Assembly: GCA_002448555.1 (NCBI GenBank)
Contig: DJYV01000062.1
Location: forward strand, 1-26,603
Length of the DNA: 26,603 nt
Direction of reading: 5' to 3'
DNA from: Flavobacteriales bacterium UBA6969
GTDB lineage: Bacteria; Bacteroidota; Bacteroidia; Flavobacteriales_D; Sanyastnellaceae
Part shown: positions 1 through 9,024 of the stretch, piece by piece
How the letters are laid out: each line of letters begins with the position of its first letter
Numbering within the stretch: position 1 is the first letter of the stretch
Notes under the pieces: model-generated
What the model was told of the DNA's origin: nothing
What the model saw: the letters and a program-made list of their open reading frames with translations, nothing else
The model's database searches: none
Position numbers and translations under genes: made by a program

Positions 1-12
1 CTCATCGTTTGG

Positions 13-1050
13 ATGCTGGCATGGATGGCGTTGGGCGTGTGCTTTGTCGCACATGCGCAGCCACAAGCGCCAAGCGCCCCGGAGCAGTACATCGCCAAAT
101 GGAGCGATGAAGCCGTTTACCAAATGGCAGTCCATGGCATTCCAGCAAGCATTACCCTCGCTCAAGGAATCCTCGAAAGCGGAAGCGGGCAAAGCGAATT
201 GGCGGCCAAATCCAACAACCACTTCGGCATCAAGTGCCACAGCGACTGGGACGGAGAACGCGTGTACCACGATGATGATCGCCGAGGCGAATGCTTTCGA
301 TCGTACGACAACGCGTCCGAGAGTTTCCACGACCACAGCGAATTCCTGAAGCGGAGCCGCTACGAGGAATTGTTCGAGCTCAAGCCCACGGACTACGTAC
401 GATGGGCCAAAGGGCTCAAAAAATGCGGATACGCCACCAACCCCAAGTACGCCCGCCGGCTCATCTACCTCATCGAACGGTACGACCTCGACCAATACGA
501 CGAACGAGGCCTTGCGTTGCAGGCCGACCGGGAGGCGTTTGCGGAGGCTGAAGCTGCCCAAGCGACCGCCCGAAACGAAGTGCTCGAAACGGTCCAGAAC
601 AAGGACTTGAATCCGGCCAAGTCCGCCAGCACCATTGGCCGTCGCAGCGTGCAAACCAGCGAGAATTACATCCGGTACATCCTGGCCGAACCAGGAGACA
701 CCTACGATGACCTTGCGGTCGAATTGGACCTGATGGGCTGGCAACTGTACCGCTACAACGACATCGATCGCAAGAACGGCACGTACACGCCGCGCGTAGG
801 CGAGGTCATCTACCTGCAACCCAAGCGCAACCGGGGCCGAACACTTTGGTTGGAAATGCGCCCAGAAGAAACCATTTGGGAAGCCTCACAGCGCAGCGGC
901 GTCAGCGTCAAATCCCTCGTTCGCAAAAACCGACTGACCCCAGAGTCGCCGCGGCCGGCGAACGGAAAGCTATCGCTCCAATGGCGCCTCACGCCTGAAG
1001 GTAAATTGCCCAACTGGGTGCGCATGTTCCGCGGGCCCAACACGGAGTAG
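13..1050 (+). CDS. Glucosaminidase (GH73-like) with C-terminal LysM-like repeats, 5' end probably outside window
   Basis: Peptidoglycan hydrolase of the N-acetylglucosaminidase (FlgJ/GH73) type, expected to act in the periplasm or outside the cell on murein. The catalytic domain covers about residues 25-160; ITLAQGILESGSG carries the expected catalytic Glu, followed by NNHFGIKCH and a C-terminal KCGYATNPKYARRL block typical of the family. Two LysM-like segments follow at about 216-275 and 277-325, which would bind glycan. The first visible ATG is at 13, but the reading frame is open to base 1. The hydrophobic leader ending in AHAQ lacks the basic N-terminus of a signal peptide, so the true start is probably upstream of the window. 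The stop lies 66 bases before hmgA, with no terminator hairpin between. Family assignment is firm; cellular role (growth, separation or autolysis) is not readable here. Confidence 0.85.
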   Translation: MLAWMALGVCFVAHAQPQAPSAPEQYIAKWSDEAVYQMAVHGIPASITLAQGILESGSGQSELAAKSNNHFGIKCHSDWDGERVYHDDDRRGECFRSYDNASESFHDHSEFLKRSRYEELFELKPTDYVRWAKGLKKCGYATNPKYARRLIYLIERYDLDQYDERGLALQADREAFAEAEAAQATARNEVLETVQNKDLNPAKSASTIGRRSVQTSENYIRYILAEPGDTYDDLAVELDLMGWQLYRYNDIDRKNGTYTPRVGEVIYLQPKRNRGRTLWLEMRPEETIWEASQRSGVSVKSLVRKNRLTPESPRPANGKLSLQWRLTPEGKLPNWVRMFRGPNTE

Positions 1051-1116
1051 CGTCGACGACTTTCGTCAGAAAATTTTGGTCGCAGGTGGCCTAACTTAGC
1101 ATCCAAACCCTTCGCC

Positions 1117-2289
1117 ATGCCGTTTTACCACAAACTTGGAACGGTGCCTGACAAGCGGCACACGCAATTCCGAAAAGGAGACGGAAGCCTCCACCACGAG
1201 CAACTATTCGGAACCATCGGCTTCGTGGGAATGAGCTCATTGCTCTACCACCTCCACCGGCCCACCATGGTGAAGCGGGTGGGCACATCTCGAGAGGTTC
1301 AGCCCAAAGCCGCTGTCGAAAACAACCTGTTGAGCCGGAAGCTCGAAGGATTCCGCGTCAAACCCGCAGCCGATTACCTCGAAAGCCGAACCGCGGTGCT
1401 GTTCAATTCCGACGTGACCATTCACCTCGCAGCACCGACAGCGAGCATGGGCGAAACGGAGTTTTTCAAAAACGCCGATTGCGATGAAGTGGTCTTCGTG
1501 CACGAAGGCTCAGGGACCCTCCACTCCATGCTGGGGAAGTTGCCCTTTAAACCGGGGGACTACATCGTCATCCCACGGGGCATCATTCACCGCTTTGCTT
1601 TTGACGGGCCGAACAACCGACTGTTCATCACCGAATCAGCCCATCCCGTGCACACCCCCAAGCGGTACCGCAATCACTTTGGGCAGCACCTCGAACACAG
1701 CCCCTACTGCGAACGGGACATGCACCCGCCGGTCGAGTTGGAAACCATCGATGCCATCGGTGAATTTCCCATCCACATCAAAAAGCAGGGTGCAATCCAC
1801 GAATACATCTACGCATCGCATCCCTTTGATGTCGTGTGCTGGGACGGGTACCATTTCCCGTACACCCTGTCCATTCACGATTTTGAACCCATCACGGGCC
1901 GGGTGCACCAGCCGCCACCGGTCCACCAGACGTTCGAAACGGAGGCCTTTGTCATCTGCAGTTTTGTGCCGCGGCTGTATGACTACCACCCACTTTCGAT
2001 TCCCGCGCCGTACAACCACAGCAACATCGACTCGGACGAAGTGCTGTATTACGTCGAGGGCGATTTCATGAGCCGCACCGGCATCGACCGGGGCTACATC
2101 AGCTTGCATCCGGCGGGCATTCCCCACGGACCGCACCCCGGTACTTACGAGGGAAGCATCGGCAAAACAAAGACCGAAGAACTGGCCGTCATGGTCGACA
2201 CGTTCCGTCCGCTCCAAGTGACGGAAGCGGCCCTGGCCATTGAACACGACGATTACCACCAATCTTGGTTAGATCCCGGGATGAAATGA
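1117..2289 (+). CDS. hmgA: Homogentisate 1,2-dioxygenase
   Basis: Cytoplasmic Fe(II) enzyme that opens the homogentisate ring to maleylacetoacetate in tyrosine/phenylalanine catabolism. The 390-residue cupin protein carries the C-terminal iron site: His301 and Glu308 in the NHSNIDSDEVLYYVEG segment and His337 in PAGIPHGPHPG match the His-Glu-His ligands known for the human enzyme. The N-terminus (MPFYHKLGTVPDKRHTQF) and length fit the shorter bacterial form. The stop overlaps the hpd start in an ATGA junction, so the two consecutive pathway enzymes are translationally coupled. hpd makes homogentisate and this enzyme consumes it. The rest of the pathway (fumarylacetoacetase, isomerase) is not in the window. 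Confidence 0.95.
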   Translation: MPFYHKLGTVPDKRHTQFRKGDGSLHHEQLFGTIGFVGMSSLLYHLHRPTMVKRVGTSREVQPKAAVENNLLSRKLEGFRVKPAADYLESRTAVLFNSDVTIHLAAPTASMGETEFFKNADCDEVVFVHEGSGTLHSMLGKLPFKPGDYIVIPRGIIHRFAFDGPNNRLFITESAHPVHTPKRYRNHFGQHLEHSPYCERDMHPPVELETIDAIGEFPIHIKKQGAIHEYIYASHPFDVVCWDGYHFPYTLSIHDFEPITGRVHQPPPVHQTFETEAFVICSFVPRLYDYHPLSIPAPYNHSNIDSDEVLYYVEGDFMSRTGIDRGYISLHPAGIPHGPHPGTYEGSIGKTKTEELAVMVDTFRPLQVTEAALAIEHDDYHQSWLDPGMK

Positions 2290-3431
2290 ACCCTATGAAC
2301 CACAAACCCACCCCAACGCTCGAAAAGGTCGTCCCCGAAGCTGAGGATTTTTTGCCCCTGCTCGGAACGGACCACATTGAACTGTACTGCGGAAACGCCA
2401 AACAAAGCGCGTACTACTACATGACCGCTTGGGGCTACAAACCCGTCGCGTATTCCGGGCTCGAGACCGGAAACAAGACGAGGGTTTCATACGTTCTGCG
2501 CCAGGATAAAATTACCTTGGTGCTCACCTCGCCGTTGCAGGCCGGCGGGCCCATCAACGACCACATCAACCGGCACGGCGACGGCGTGAAAGCGGTGGCC
2601 CTATGGGTGGACGACGCCGCGAAAAGCTACGCGGAGACAACCCAGCGCGGCGCCGTGAGTGTTTTTGAACCCGAGGTGCGTGAAGACGCCAACGGGCGGG
2701 TGGTGCTCAGCGCCATCAAGACCTACGGCGACACCATTCACGTCTTTGTGGAACGCAAGGATTACGGCGGCGTGTTCCTACCCGGTTATGAGGCGTGGAA
2801 TCCGACCGTGCCCGTTGAATCCGTTGGGCTGGAATACGTCGACCACATGGTCGGAAATGTGGGCTGGGGCGAAATGAACACCTGGGTGGATTTCTACGCC
2901 CGCGTGATGGGATTTGCCCAATTGATCTCCTTCGATGACAAGGACATCAGCACCGAATACACCGCCTTGATGTCCAAAGTGATGTCCAATGGAAACGGGC
3001 GCATCAAGTTCCCAATCAACGAGCCGGCAGAAGGCCGCAAGAAGTCCCAAATCGAGGAGTACATCGACTTCTACGAAGGTGCTGGAGTCCAGCACATCGC
3101 TGTGGCCACCTCCAACATCATCGAAACCGTGACCGAGTTGCAGCGTCGCGGCATCGAATTCCTGCGGGTTCCGAGCACCTACTACGATACGGTCTTGGAC
3201 CGTGTAGGCGAAATCGACGAGGACCTCGAACCCCTGCGCAACCTTGGCATCCTCATCGACCGCGATGACGAGGGGTACTTGTTGCAAATCTTCACCAAGC
3301 CCGTCGTCGACCGCCCGACCATGTTCTTCGAAATCATCCAGCGCAAAGGCGCCAAATCCTTCGGGAAAGGCAACTTCAAGGCGTTGTTTGAAGCCATCGA
3401 ACGCGAGCAAGAAACCCGCGGTACCCTCTAA
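2286..3431 (+). CDS. hpd: 4-hydroxyphenylpyruvate dioxygenase
   Basis: Fe(II) dioxygenase that converts 4-hydroxyphenylpyruvate to homogentisate, the step before HmgA. Two vicinal-oxygen-chelate halves are visible: an N-terminal one beginning at TDHIELYCGNAKQ and a C-terminal catalytic one. The expected iron ligands are His187 (EYVDHMVGN), His270 (GVQHIAVAT) and Glu349 (FFEIIQRKG), and the conserved C-terminal GKGNFKALFEAIE is intact. The start was placed at 2286 because it overlaps the hmgA stop as ATGA; an ATG at 2295 is also possible, and a longer in-frame start at 2265 lies inside hmgA and looks unlikely. The product is 381 residues, normal for bacterial HPPD. The next gene starts 7 bases after its stop, suggesting one transcript. 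Confidence 0.95.
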   Translation: MNPMNHKPTPTLEKVVPEAEDFLPLLGTDHIELYCGNAKQSAYYYMTAWGYKPVAYSGLETGNKTRVSYVLRQDKITLVLTSPLQAGGPINDHINRHGDGVKAVALWVDDAAKSYAETTQRGAVSVFEPEVREDANGRVVLSAIKTYGDTIHVFVERKDYGGVFLPGYEAWNPTVPVESVGLEYVDHMVGNVGWGEMNTWVDFYARVMGFAQLISFDDKDISTEYTALMSKVMSNGNGRIKFPINEPAEGRKKSQIEEYIDFYEGAGVQHIAVATSNIIETVTELQRRGIEFLRVPSTYYDTVLDRVGEIDEDLEPLRNLGILIDRDDEGYLLQIFTKPVVDRPTMFFEIIQRKGAKSFGKGNFKALFEAIEREQETRGTL

Positions 3432-3438
3432 CCTGCCC

Positions 3439-4998
3439 ATGCCCGACACTCCGCTGCTGAAGGTCGAACACCTGGCCATTTCGTTTGGTGAAAACGAGGT
3501 GGTGCACGGGGTTGACTTCGACTTGCTGCAAGGGGAAATCCTCGCCATCGTCGGGGAGAGCGGTTCGGGAAAAAGCGTCACCTGCTCCGCCATAGCCGGG
3601 TTGCTCCCGCGCGGAGGTCACATCACCCAAGGCCGCTGCACTCACGGGCCCACCGGTGCGCCTTGGGCCGCGGTCGGAACACCCGCCAACGCCCCATTGG
3701 GACGAGGCCTGAGCCTGGTGTTTCAGGACCCGATGTCGTCCCTCAATCCGTCGATGCACGTCGGGTGGCAAGTGGCCGAGACGGCCTTGGTGCACCGTCA
3801 GTGCTCAAAATCCGAAGCACGGACCCTTGCGACCGCCCTGCTCAAAGAAGTGGAACTCCCCGATCCGGAAGCGGCGTTCGAAAAGTACCCGCACGAAATG
3901 AGCGGTGGGCAAAAGCAGCGGGTCATGATTGCCTTGGCCTTGGCCGCCGACCCGGAGGTGCTCATTGCCGATGAACCCACAACCGCCTTGGATGCCACGG
4001 TGCAGAAATCCATTTTGGCGCTGCTGAAGAAAGTCCAAGGCCAACGACAAATGGGTGTCATTTTCATCACCCATGACCTCGATGTCGTGCATGCCGTCGC
4101 AGACCGGGTGCTGGTGATGCAGCACGGGCGCATCGTTGAATCCGGCGAGGTCAACACCGTGCTGGAACAACCCGCCCATCCCTACACGCAAGCATTGCTC
4201 CGTGCCCGAGACATCGAGCACTTTCAGCAAAACGCCCCGTCCGGCTCGCCCTTGGTTCAGGCGGTCAATGCGGCCAAGTGGTTCGGGGATTTCTGTGCGG
4301 TCAACGACGCGAGTTTGGCCATCGATCGCGGTGAACGAATTGGTTTGATCGGTGAAAGCGGCAGCGGTAAATCCACCCTCGGCCGCATGCTCATCGGCAT
4401 GCTCCCGGCTACATCCGGGACCATCACCTTTGATGGAGAAGCGGTGGATCCCACGAATCGTACGAGCATGGCCCGGCTCCGCAGGCGTGCCCAGTTGGTT
4501 TTCCAGGATCCGTATTCGGCGTTGAATCCGAAGCTGACGGTCGGCAGTGCGCTCGAGGAGGTGCTAATCCATGCGGGCGTGAAAGCGTCAGAAGCCACGC
4601 ACCAAGTCCGCCGCTTGCTCGAAGAGGTCGGACTGGAAGCCAGCGATGCCGCGAAGTACCCAGGCGGTTTCAGCGGAGGGCAAAGGCAACGGATTGTCAT
4701 TGCCCGGGCCTTAGCCATGGAGCCGGAGTTTGTCGTGTTGGACGAAAGCGTGGCCGCCCTGGACGTACAGATCCAGCGCGACGTGTTGGCCTTGTTGGAC
4801 CGCATCGGCCAAGAACGGAAGTTGACCTACCTGTTCATAAGCCATGACCTCGATGTGGTGGCGTCGTTCTGCAACCGACTCGTCATTTTGGAAAAAGGGA
4901 ACATCGTGGAGGTCGGGGAAACCGAGGACATCTTGCGCCAGCCGACCACCGAATACACAACTGAACTCTTGGCCTCACGTCCCAAGAACCTGCGGTGA
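3439..4998 (+). CDS. ABC transporter, two fused ATP-binding domains (DppD-DppF / YejF type)
   Basis: Energy-coupling subunit of a peptide-type ABC importer on the cytoplasmic membrane face. Two complete nucleotide-binding domains are fused in one 519-residue chain. Domain 1 has Walker A GESGSGKS at 39-46, signature MSGGQKQR from 154 and Walker B ADEPTTALD. Domain 2 has Walker A from 305, signature FSGGQRQR near 411 and a divergent Walker B, VLDESVAALD. The oligopeptide-family tail HPYTQALLRA follows domain 1 and YTTELLASRP ends domain 2. This arrangement matches YejF-like proteins of oligopeptide uptake. No permease or substrate-binding gene is nearby, so partners must be encoded elsewhere and the substrate is unknown. 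Start at 3439 was chosen because the first domain begins at once (PLLKVEHLAISFG); the reading frame extends into hpd but those residues are a shadow. Confidence 0.9.
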   Translation: MPDTPLLKVEHLAISFGENEVVHGVDFDLLQGEILAIVGESGSGKSVTCSAIAGLLPRGGHITQGRCTHGPTGAPWAAVGTPANAPLGRGLSLVFQDPMSSLNPSMHVGWQVAETALVHRQCSKSEARTLATALLKEVELPDPEAAFEKYPHEMSGGQKQRVMIALALAADPEVLIADEPTTALDATVQKSILALLKKVQGQRQMGVIFITHDLDVVHAVADRVLVMQHGRIVESGEVNTVLEQPAHPYTQALLRARDIEHFQQNAPSGSPLVQAVNAAKWFGDFCAVNDASLAIDRGERIGLIGESGSGKSTLGRMLIGMLPATSGTITFDGEAVDPTNRTSMARLRRRAQLVFQDPYSALNPKLTVGSALEEVLIHAGVKASEATHQVRRLLEEVGLEASDAAKYPGGFSGGQRQRIVIARALAMEPEFVVLDESVAALDVQIQRDVLALLDRIGQERKLTYLFISHDLDVVASFCNRLVILEKGNIVEVGETEDILRQPTTEYTTELLASRPKNLR

Positions 4999-5075
4999 AC
5001 AACCCAGGTTCGGGAGGCCCATTCCTGCCTGCTCCTTTCGTAATTTGGGGCTTTCATTCCCGGCGTTTCAACCCC

Positions 5076-5858
5076 ATGTCTGATTCCTTAATTCACTCCT
5101 CCACCAACGCGGGCGTTCTGACTTTGACCATCACACGCCCCGAAGCCTTGAATGCCCTCAACGCGGCGGTTATTTCCGAATTGGCCAAAGCCTTCGAGGC
5201 CGCACAAACGCAACCTGACGTCCACGTCATCATCCTCACTGGAAGCGGTGAAAAGGCTTTTGTTGCCGGCGCGGACATCAAGGAATTTGCCGATTTCAAT
5301 GGCCAACAAGGCAAGGAACTGGCGCAGCACGGCCAAGACCACCTATTCAATCGCATCGAACGCAGCACCAAACCGGTCATTGCGGCCATCAACGGTTTCG
5401 CATTGGGCGGCGGCTTGGAACTGGCCCTGGCCTGCCACGTGCGCATTGCTTCTGAAAATGCCCGCATGGGACTGCCCGAAGTGTCGCTTGGCGTCATCCC
5501 CGGTTACGGGGGAACGCAACGGTTGTCGCAGGTGGTCGGTAAGGGCAAGGCTTTTGAAATGATTTTGACCGCCGGCATGGTCAACGCAGCGGATGGCTTG
5601 GCCTGTGGCTTGGTCAACCAAGTGGTGCCATTGGAATCGCTGGCCGAAGCTGCCGACAACATGGCACGAAAAATGATGAAGAATTCACCGCGGGCCCTTC
5701 AAACCGCCATCCAAGCAGTATTGGCGGGATACGAAGAAGGCATCAACGGCTTCGAGGCTGAGATCTCGTGCTTTGGCGCCAGCTTCGAAACGGAGGACTT
5801 CAAAGAAGGCACCCGCGCCTTCATCGAAAAACGCAAACCCCAATTCCCGGGAAAATGA
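5076..5858 (+). CDS. Enoyl-CoA hydratase/isomerase family protein
   Basis: Crotonase-fold enzyme, most likely hydrating 2-enoyl-CoA in fatty acid or amino acid degradation. Its 260 residues are the usual length. The oxyanion-hole segment AFVAGADIKEFADF and the INGFALGGGLELALACHVRIA stretch are intact. Both catalytic glutamates of classical hydratases are present: Glu115 (GGGLE) and Glu135 (LPEVSLG), with the same 20-residue spacing as the rat enzyme. This makes true hydratase activity more likely than isomerase activity alone. The start at 5076 (MSDSLIHSS) lies 77 bases after the ABC gene; an upstream in-frame ATG at 4995 would add a non-family extension. The stop overlaps the dUTPase start (ATGA). 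The acyl-CoA substrate cannot be inferred from the sequence. Confidence 0.92.
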   Translation: MSDSLIHSSTNAGVLTLTITRPEALNALNAAVISELAKAFEAAQTQPDVHVIILTGSGEKAFVAGADIKEFADFNGQQGKELAQHGQDHLFNRIERSTKPVIAAINGFALGGGLELALACHVRIASENARMGLPEVSLGVIPGYGGTQRLSQVVGKGKAFEMILTAGMVNAADGLACGLVNQVVPLESLAEAADNMARKMMKNSPRALQTAIQAVLAGYEEGINGFEAEISCFGASFETEDFKEGTRAFIEKRKPQFPGK

Positions 5859-6301
5859 GCAACGAAGCGCACGTCTTCATCCGAAACCGAAGCGGCCACG
5901 CCCTGCCGGCTTATGGGACGCCCTCCAGCGCAGGCATGGACGTTCGGGCCAAGCTGGAAACTCCGGTCGTGCTGCAGCCCGGTGCACACCAACTCATTCC
6001 AACCGGACTGTTCGCAGCGCTGCCCGTGGGCACCGAACTCCAAGTCCGACCGCGGTCCGGGCTCGCCTTCAAGCACGGCATTACGGTGCTGAACGCGCCC
6101 GGCACCATTGACGCCGACTACCGGGGTGAAATCGGCGTGCTCCTCATCAACCATGGGACGCAGCCTTTCACCATCGAAAACGGAGAGCGCATTGCCCAAT
6201 TGGTCCTCGCGAAGTACGAGCGCATCGTTTGGTCCGAAACCGAGAATTTACCTGAAAGCCAGCGGGGCACCGGCGGCTTTGGAAGCACAGGAACCCATTA
6301 A
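5855..6301 (+). CDS. dut: dUTP diphosphatase (trimeric dUTPase)
   Basis: Hydrolyses dUTP to dUMP and pyrophosphate, keeping uracil out of DNA and feeding dTMP synthesis. All five motifs of the homotrimeric family appear in order within 148 residues: SSAGMDVRA, PRSGLA, NAPGTIDADYRGEIGVLLIN (holding the catalytic Asp and Tyr), GERIAQLVL and the C-terminal P-loop-like RGTGGFGSTG. The start ATG overlaps the stop of the enoyl-CoA hydratase gene. A sugar-nucleotide transferase follows 12 bases later; dut next to such a transferase and a TPR/DUF4292/M23 group is, to my knowledge, a recurring order in Bacteroidota. No unusual feature is visible. Confidence 0.97.
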   Translation: MSNEAHVFIRNRSGHALPAYGTPSSAGMDVRAKLETPVVLQPGAHQLIPTGLFAALPVGTELQVRPRSGLAFKHGITVLNAPGTIDADYRGEIGVLLINHGTQPFTIENGERIAQLVLAKYERIVWSETENLPESQRGTGGFGSTGTH

Positions 6302-6313
6302 GCTGAACACCCC

Positions 6314-7315
6314 ATGAACATCGTCATCCCCATGGCCGGCCGCGGCAGCCGACTCCGCCCCCACACGCTCACCGTACCCAAGCCCTTGGTGCCCGTTGGT
6401 GGGAAGCCCATCGTCGAGCGCTTGGCCGAGGACATCGTTGCCATGAGCGCCGAACCCGTGGAGGAGATTGCCTTCGTCATTGGCGATTTCGGTGCCGAGG
6501 TGGAAGCCCAGTTGCTGGCCGTAGCGGAGCGCCTCGGGGCGAAAGGCCACATCTGCTACCAGGACGAACCGCTGGGCACGGCGCACGCGATTTTGTGCGG
6601 GGCGGCGTGCCTGAAAGGGCCTGTGGTGGTAGCGTTTGCGGACACCTTGTTCCGCGCCGATTTTACCATTGATCCGACCGCGGACGGCGTGCTTTTTGTC
6701 AAGCAAGTGGAAAACCCGAACGCGTTTGGTGTCGTGGTCACCGATGAAGACGGCGCCATCACGGATTACGTCGAAAAGCCCTCGGAATTTGTGTCGGACC
6801 TCGCGATGATTGGCATCTACGCCTTCCGCGACGGGGAACGCTTGAAGCGCGAATTGCAGCGCCTCATTGACGAAAACGTCATCAAAGGAGGCGAATACCA
6901 ACTGCCCGATGCCCTGCGCAACATGACCCAAGCGGGCTTGCGCTTCGAACCCGGCACGGTGACGCATTGGATGGATTGTGGCAACAAAGTGGCCACCGTC
7001 GATACCAACCAGCGCATCCTCGAACTCACCGCAGACGAACTCGCGGTCCCGGCCGATGCGGTCGTCGAAAACAGCATCATCCTGCCCCCTTGCCACATCG
7101 GATCGGGCGCGCGCATCGTCAACTCGGTGGTCGGCCCACACGTCAGTGTCGGCGAAGGCACCTCCATCGAAGATGCCCGCGTGAGCAACTCACTCATTCA
7201 GGCCCATTCCGTATTGAAAAACAAGGTCGTACGCGATGCCATGATTGGAAACCACGCCCGCGTCCTCGGCATTCCCGCCAATGTGAGTCTGGGCGATTAC
7301 AACGAAATCAGTTAG
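6314..7315 (+). CDS. Sugar-phosphate nucleotidyltransferase with left-handed beta-helix tail
   Basis: NDP-sugar pyrophosphorylase that probably activates a sugar-1-phosphate for surface polysaccharide or lipopolysaccharide synthesis. The N-terminal catalytic domain (about residues 1-235) starts with the nucleotide-binding loop MAGRGSRLRPHTLTVPKPLVPVGGKP, here with the expected Gly-rich loop, Arg and PK. Further on come the DEPLGTAHA segment and the metal-site FADTLF. The EKP element (VEKPSEF) and GEYQLPDAL are also typical. From about residue 245 the chain turns into hexapeptide-repeat beta-helix (IILPPCHIGSGARI, VVGPHVSVGEGTSI), as in GlmU-like proteins, but it is shorter than GlmU. Sugar and nucleotide specificity cannot be read. 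The next gene starts from a GTG 3 bases after the stop. Confidence 0.9.
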   Translation: MNIVIPMAGRGSRLRPHTLTVPKPLVPVGGKPIVERLAEDIVAMSAEPVEEIAFVIGDFGAEVEAQLLAVAERLGAKGHICYQDEPLGTAHAILCGAACLKGPVVVAFADTLFRADFTIDPTADGVLFVKQVENPNAFGVVVTDEDGAITDYVEKPSEFVSDLAMIGIYAFRDGERLKRELQRLIDENVIKGGEYQLPDALRNMTQAGLRFEPGTVTHWMDCGNKVATVDTNQRILELTADELAVPADAVVENSIILPPCHIGSGARIVNSVVGPHVSVGEGTSIEDARVSNSLIQAHSVLKNKVVRDAMIGNHARVLGIPANVSLGDYNEIS

Positions 7316-7317
7316 AA

Positions 7318-9024
7318 GTGCGCTCCTCATCGTTCATCGGTTGCTCACTCGTGGCCCTCGCGGCCACACTCGGCGGATGCATAGCTCCTGCAGACCTCGC
7401 CGGCTTGCCCGTGTACGATGAAGGCTTTCAACGCACCTATTTCGAAGCTCAGAACCACCTCGCCAAAGGCGATTTGGACTTGGCCTACACGTCCTTCTTA
7501 GCGTGCTTGGACATGCAACCCGAAGAACGCGCACTCCACTTCGATCTGGCCAAAATCGACCTGCAACGCGAACAATACGAGTCGGCGGTCAACCACCTCA
7601 ATCCAGTGCTGGATGCGGATGCTAACCATCGCTGGGCCCACGAATACCGGGCCGAAACCCTGCTGGCCCTGGGCGATACGGAGGCCGCACTGGAAGACCT
7701 AGTGTGGGTGGTGCAGGCCCGGCCCGGTGACCTGGATTGGATTTACGACTGGAGCATGCAGCTTGCCGATGCCGGTGAGCCCGCGGCCGCGTTGGCGCTT
7801 TGTGATGCTTACGAGGCGGAGACGCCCGGCGACCCCGACGTGCGGTTGCAGCGGTTTTACTTTTTGGAATTGCTCAACGACTACGAAGCCATTTACCACG
7901 GACTCGAAGAGGCCGTTGTGGAGTTTCCGGACATCGCCGAATTCAAGCTGCAATGGGCACAGATGCTGCGGGCCACGGGACAGGACGATGCCGCGTTGGC
8001 TGCCCTGCTCGAGGTCGTTGAAGATGACCCGAGCAACGGCGTGGCCCAACTCGATTTGGCTCACCTCTACACGGCACTGAATGAAATCAGGCAGGCACAA
8101 GAAGCACTCCTGATTGCGTTTGCATCCCAAGACGTGTTCATCGAAGAGAAACGCGAAATCTTGGTGCAATACCTGCAGATCGCCTCCGTCGACCCCAGCT
8201 TAAACCCAATGGTCGAAGCACTTCTCGAGGCCGCCTTGGGCCAGCATCCCAAATCCGCTGAACTCCACATGCTCGCTGCCGATTACGAACAGGGGCAAGG
8301 CCGTCTCGAAGCGGCGATTGTCCATTCCGAGGCAGCCATTGAAGCCAACCCCGCGGATCCGTTTGGCTGGACCAACCTCATCGCGCTTGACGCAGATTTG
8401 GATCGCGCCGCCGATATGCTGTCCCACGCAACCCAGGCCATGGACCTGTTTCCGCTGGATGCCAATTTCGCCTACTACGCAGCCGTGGCCGCCCTCGATC
8501 AAGGGGATTTCACGACCGTGGTGAACGTGTTGGAGCGCGGCCTCGGGGTCATCTTGGACGCCCCGGAAATGGAGGGCCTCATGCACAGCATGCTCGGCGA
8601 TGCCTTGCACCAAACGGGAGACCCCACGCGCGCCTTCGCGGCTTACGAGAAAAGCCTCGAGCGACTGCCAGACAATCCCGGGGTGCTGAACAACTACGCC
8701 TACTACTTGGCCGAGGCCGATGAAAACTTGCCGCGTGCGCTTGAACTGAGTACACGCTTGATGGAGCTGGCGCCGATGGAGCCGAATTTCATGGACACCC
8801 ATGCGTGGACGCTGTACAAAAACGGGCGGTACCCGGAGGCGTTGGATTTCATCACGCAAGCGCTGTTTCAATCCGAGAACCAAGGCCCGGCGTTTTGGGA
8901 ACACGACGGGGACATTCGGTTGGCCATGGGTGACACTGCCGGTGCGGTGGCCTCTTGGCAGCGGGCCGTTGAAGCCGGGGGCGATGCCGATGCACTGAAC
9001 ACCAAAATCCAAGCGCACCAATGA
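7318..9024 (+). CDS. TPR-repeat lipoprotein
   Basis: Predicted lipoprotein of 568 residues made mostly of tetratricopeptide repeats, a scaffold fold for protein contacts. A GTG at 7318 was chosen as start: it follows the previous stop by two bases and directly opens a lipoprotein signal, with lipobox LGGC placing the lipidated Cys at 21. Repeat-like helical pairs recur throughout, for example HFDLAKIDLQREQYESAV, AETLLALGDTEAALEDL, MLGDALHQTGDPTRAFAAY and THAWTLYKNGRYPEALDFI. Its stop overlaps the start of the DUF4292 lipoprotein gene (ATGA), implying coupled expression and perhaps a joint envelope function with it and the EnvC-like protein. No enzyme motif is visible; specific partners are unknown. 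Confidence 0.88.
   Translation: MRSSSFIGCSLVALAATLGGCIAPADLAGLPVYDEGFQRTYFEAQNHLAKGDLDLAYTSFLACLDMQPEERALHFDLAKIDLQREQYESAVNHLNPVLDADANHRWAHEYRAETLLALGDTEAALEDLVWVVQARPGDLDWIYDWSMQLADAGEPAAALALCDAYEAETPGDPDVRLQRFYFLELLNDYEAIYHGLEEAVVEFPDIAEFKLQWAQMLRATGQDDAALAALLEVVEDDPSNGVAQLDLAHLYTALNEIRQAQEALLIAFASQDVFIEEKREILVQYLQIASVDPSLNPMVEALLEAALGQHPKSAELHMLAADYEQGQGRLEAAIVHSEAAIEANPADPFGWTNLIALDADLDRAADMLSHATQAMDLFPLDANFAYYAAVAALDQGDFTTVVNVLERGLGVILDAPEMEGLMHSMLGDALHQTGDPTRAFAAYEKSLERLPDNPGVLNNYAYYLAEADENLPRALELSTRLMELAPMEPNFMDTHAWTLYKNGRYPEALDFITQALFQSENQGPAFWEHDGDIRLAMGDTAGAVASWQRAVEAGGDADALNTKIQAHQ

Noticed and set aside
1075..1099. TTTG and TAACTTAG as a promoter for hmgA
   Set aside because: The boxes are only about 13 bases apart, too close for a Bacteroidota -33/-7 pair, and the -7 box has a mismatch.
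2778..3593. Long open frame on the - strand opposite hpd (271 codons)
   Set aside because: It lies wholly over hpd and the start of the ABC gene, has no recognisable domain, and is explained by the high GC content leaving antisense frames open.
6248..7141. 297-codon - frame across the nucleotidyltransferase
   Set aside because: Antisense shadow of a clear enzyme gene; no domain seen.
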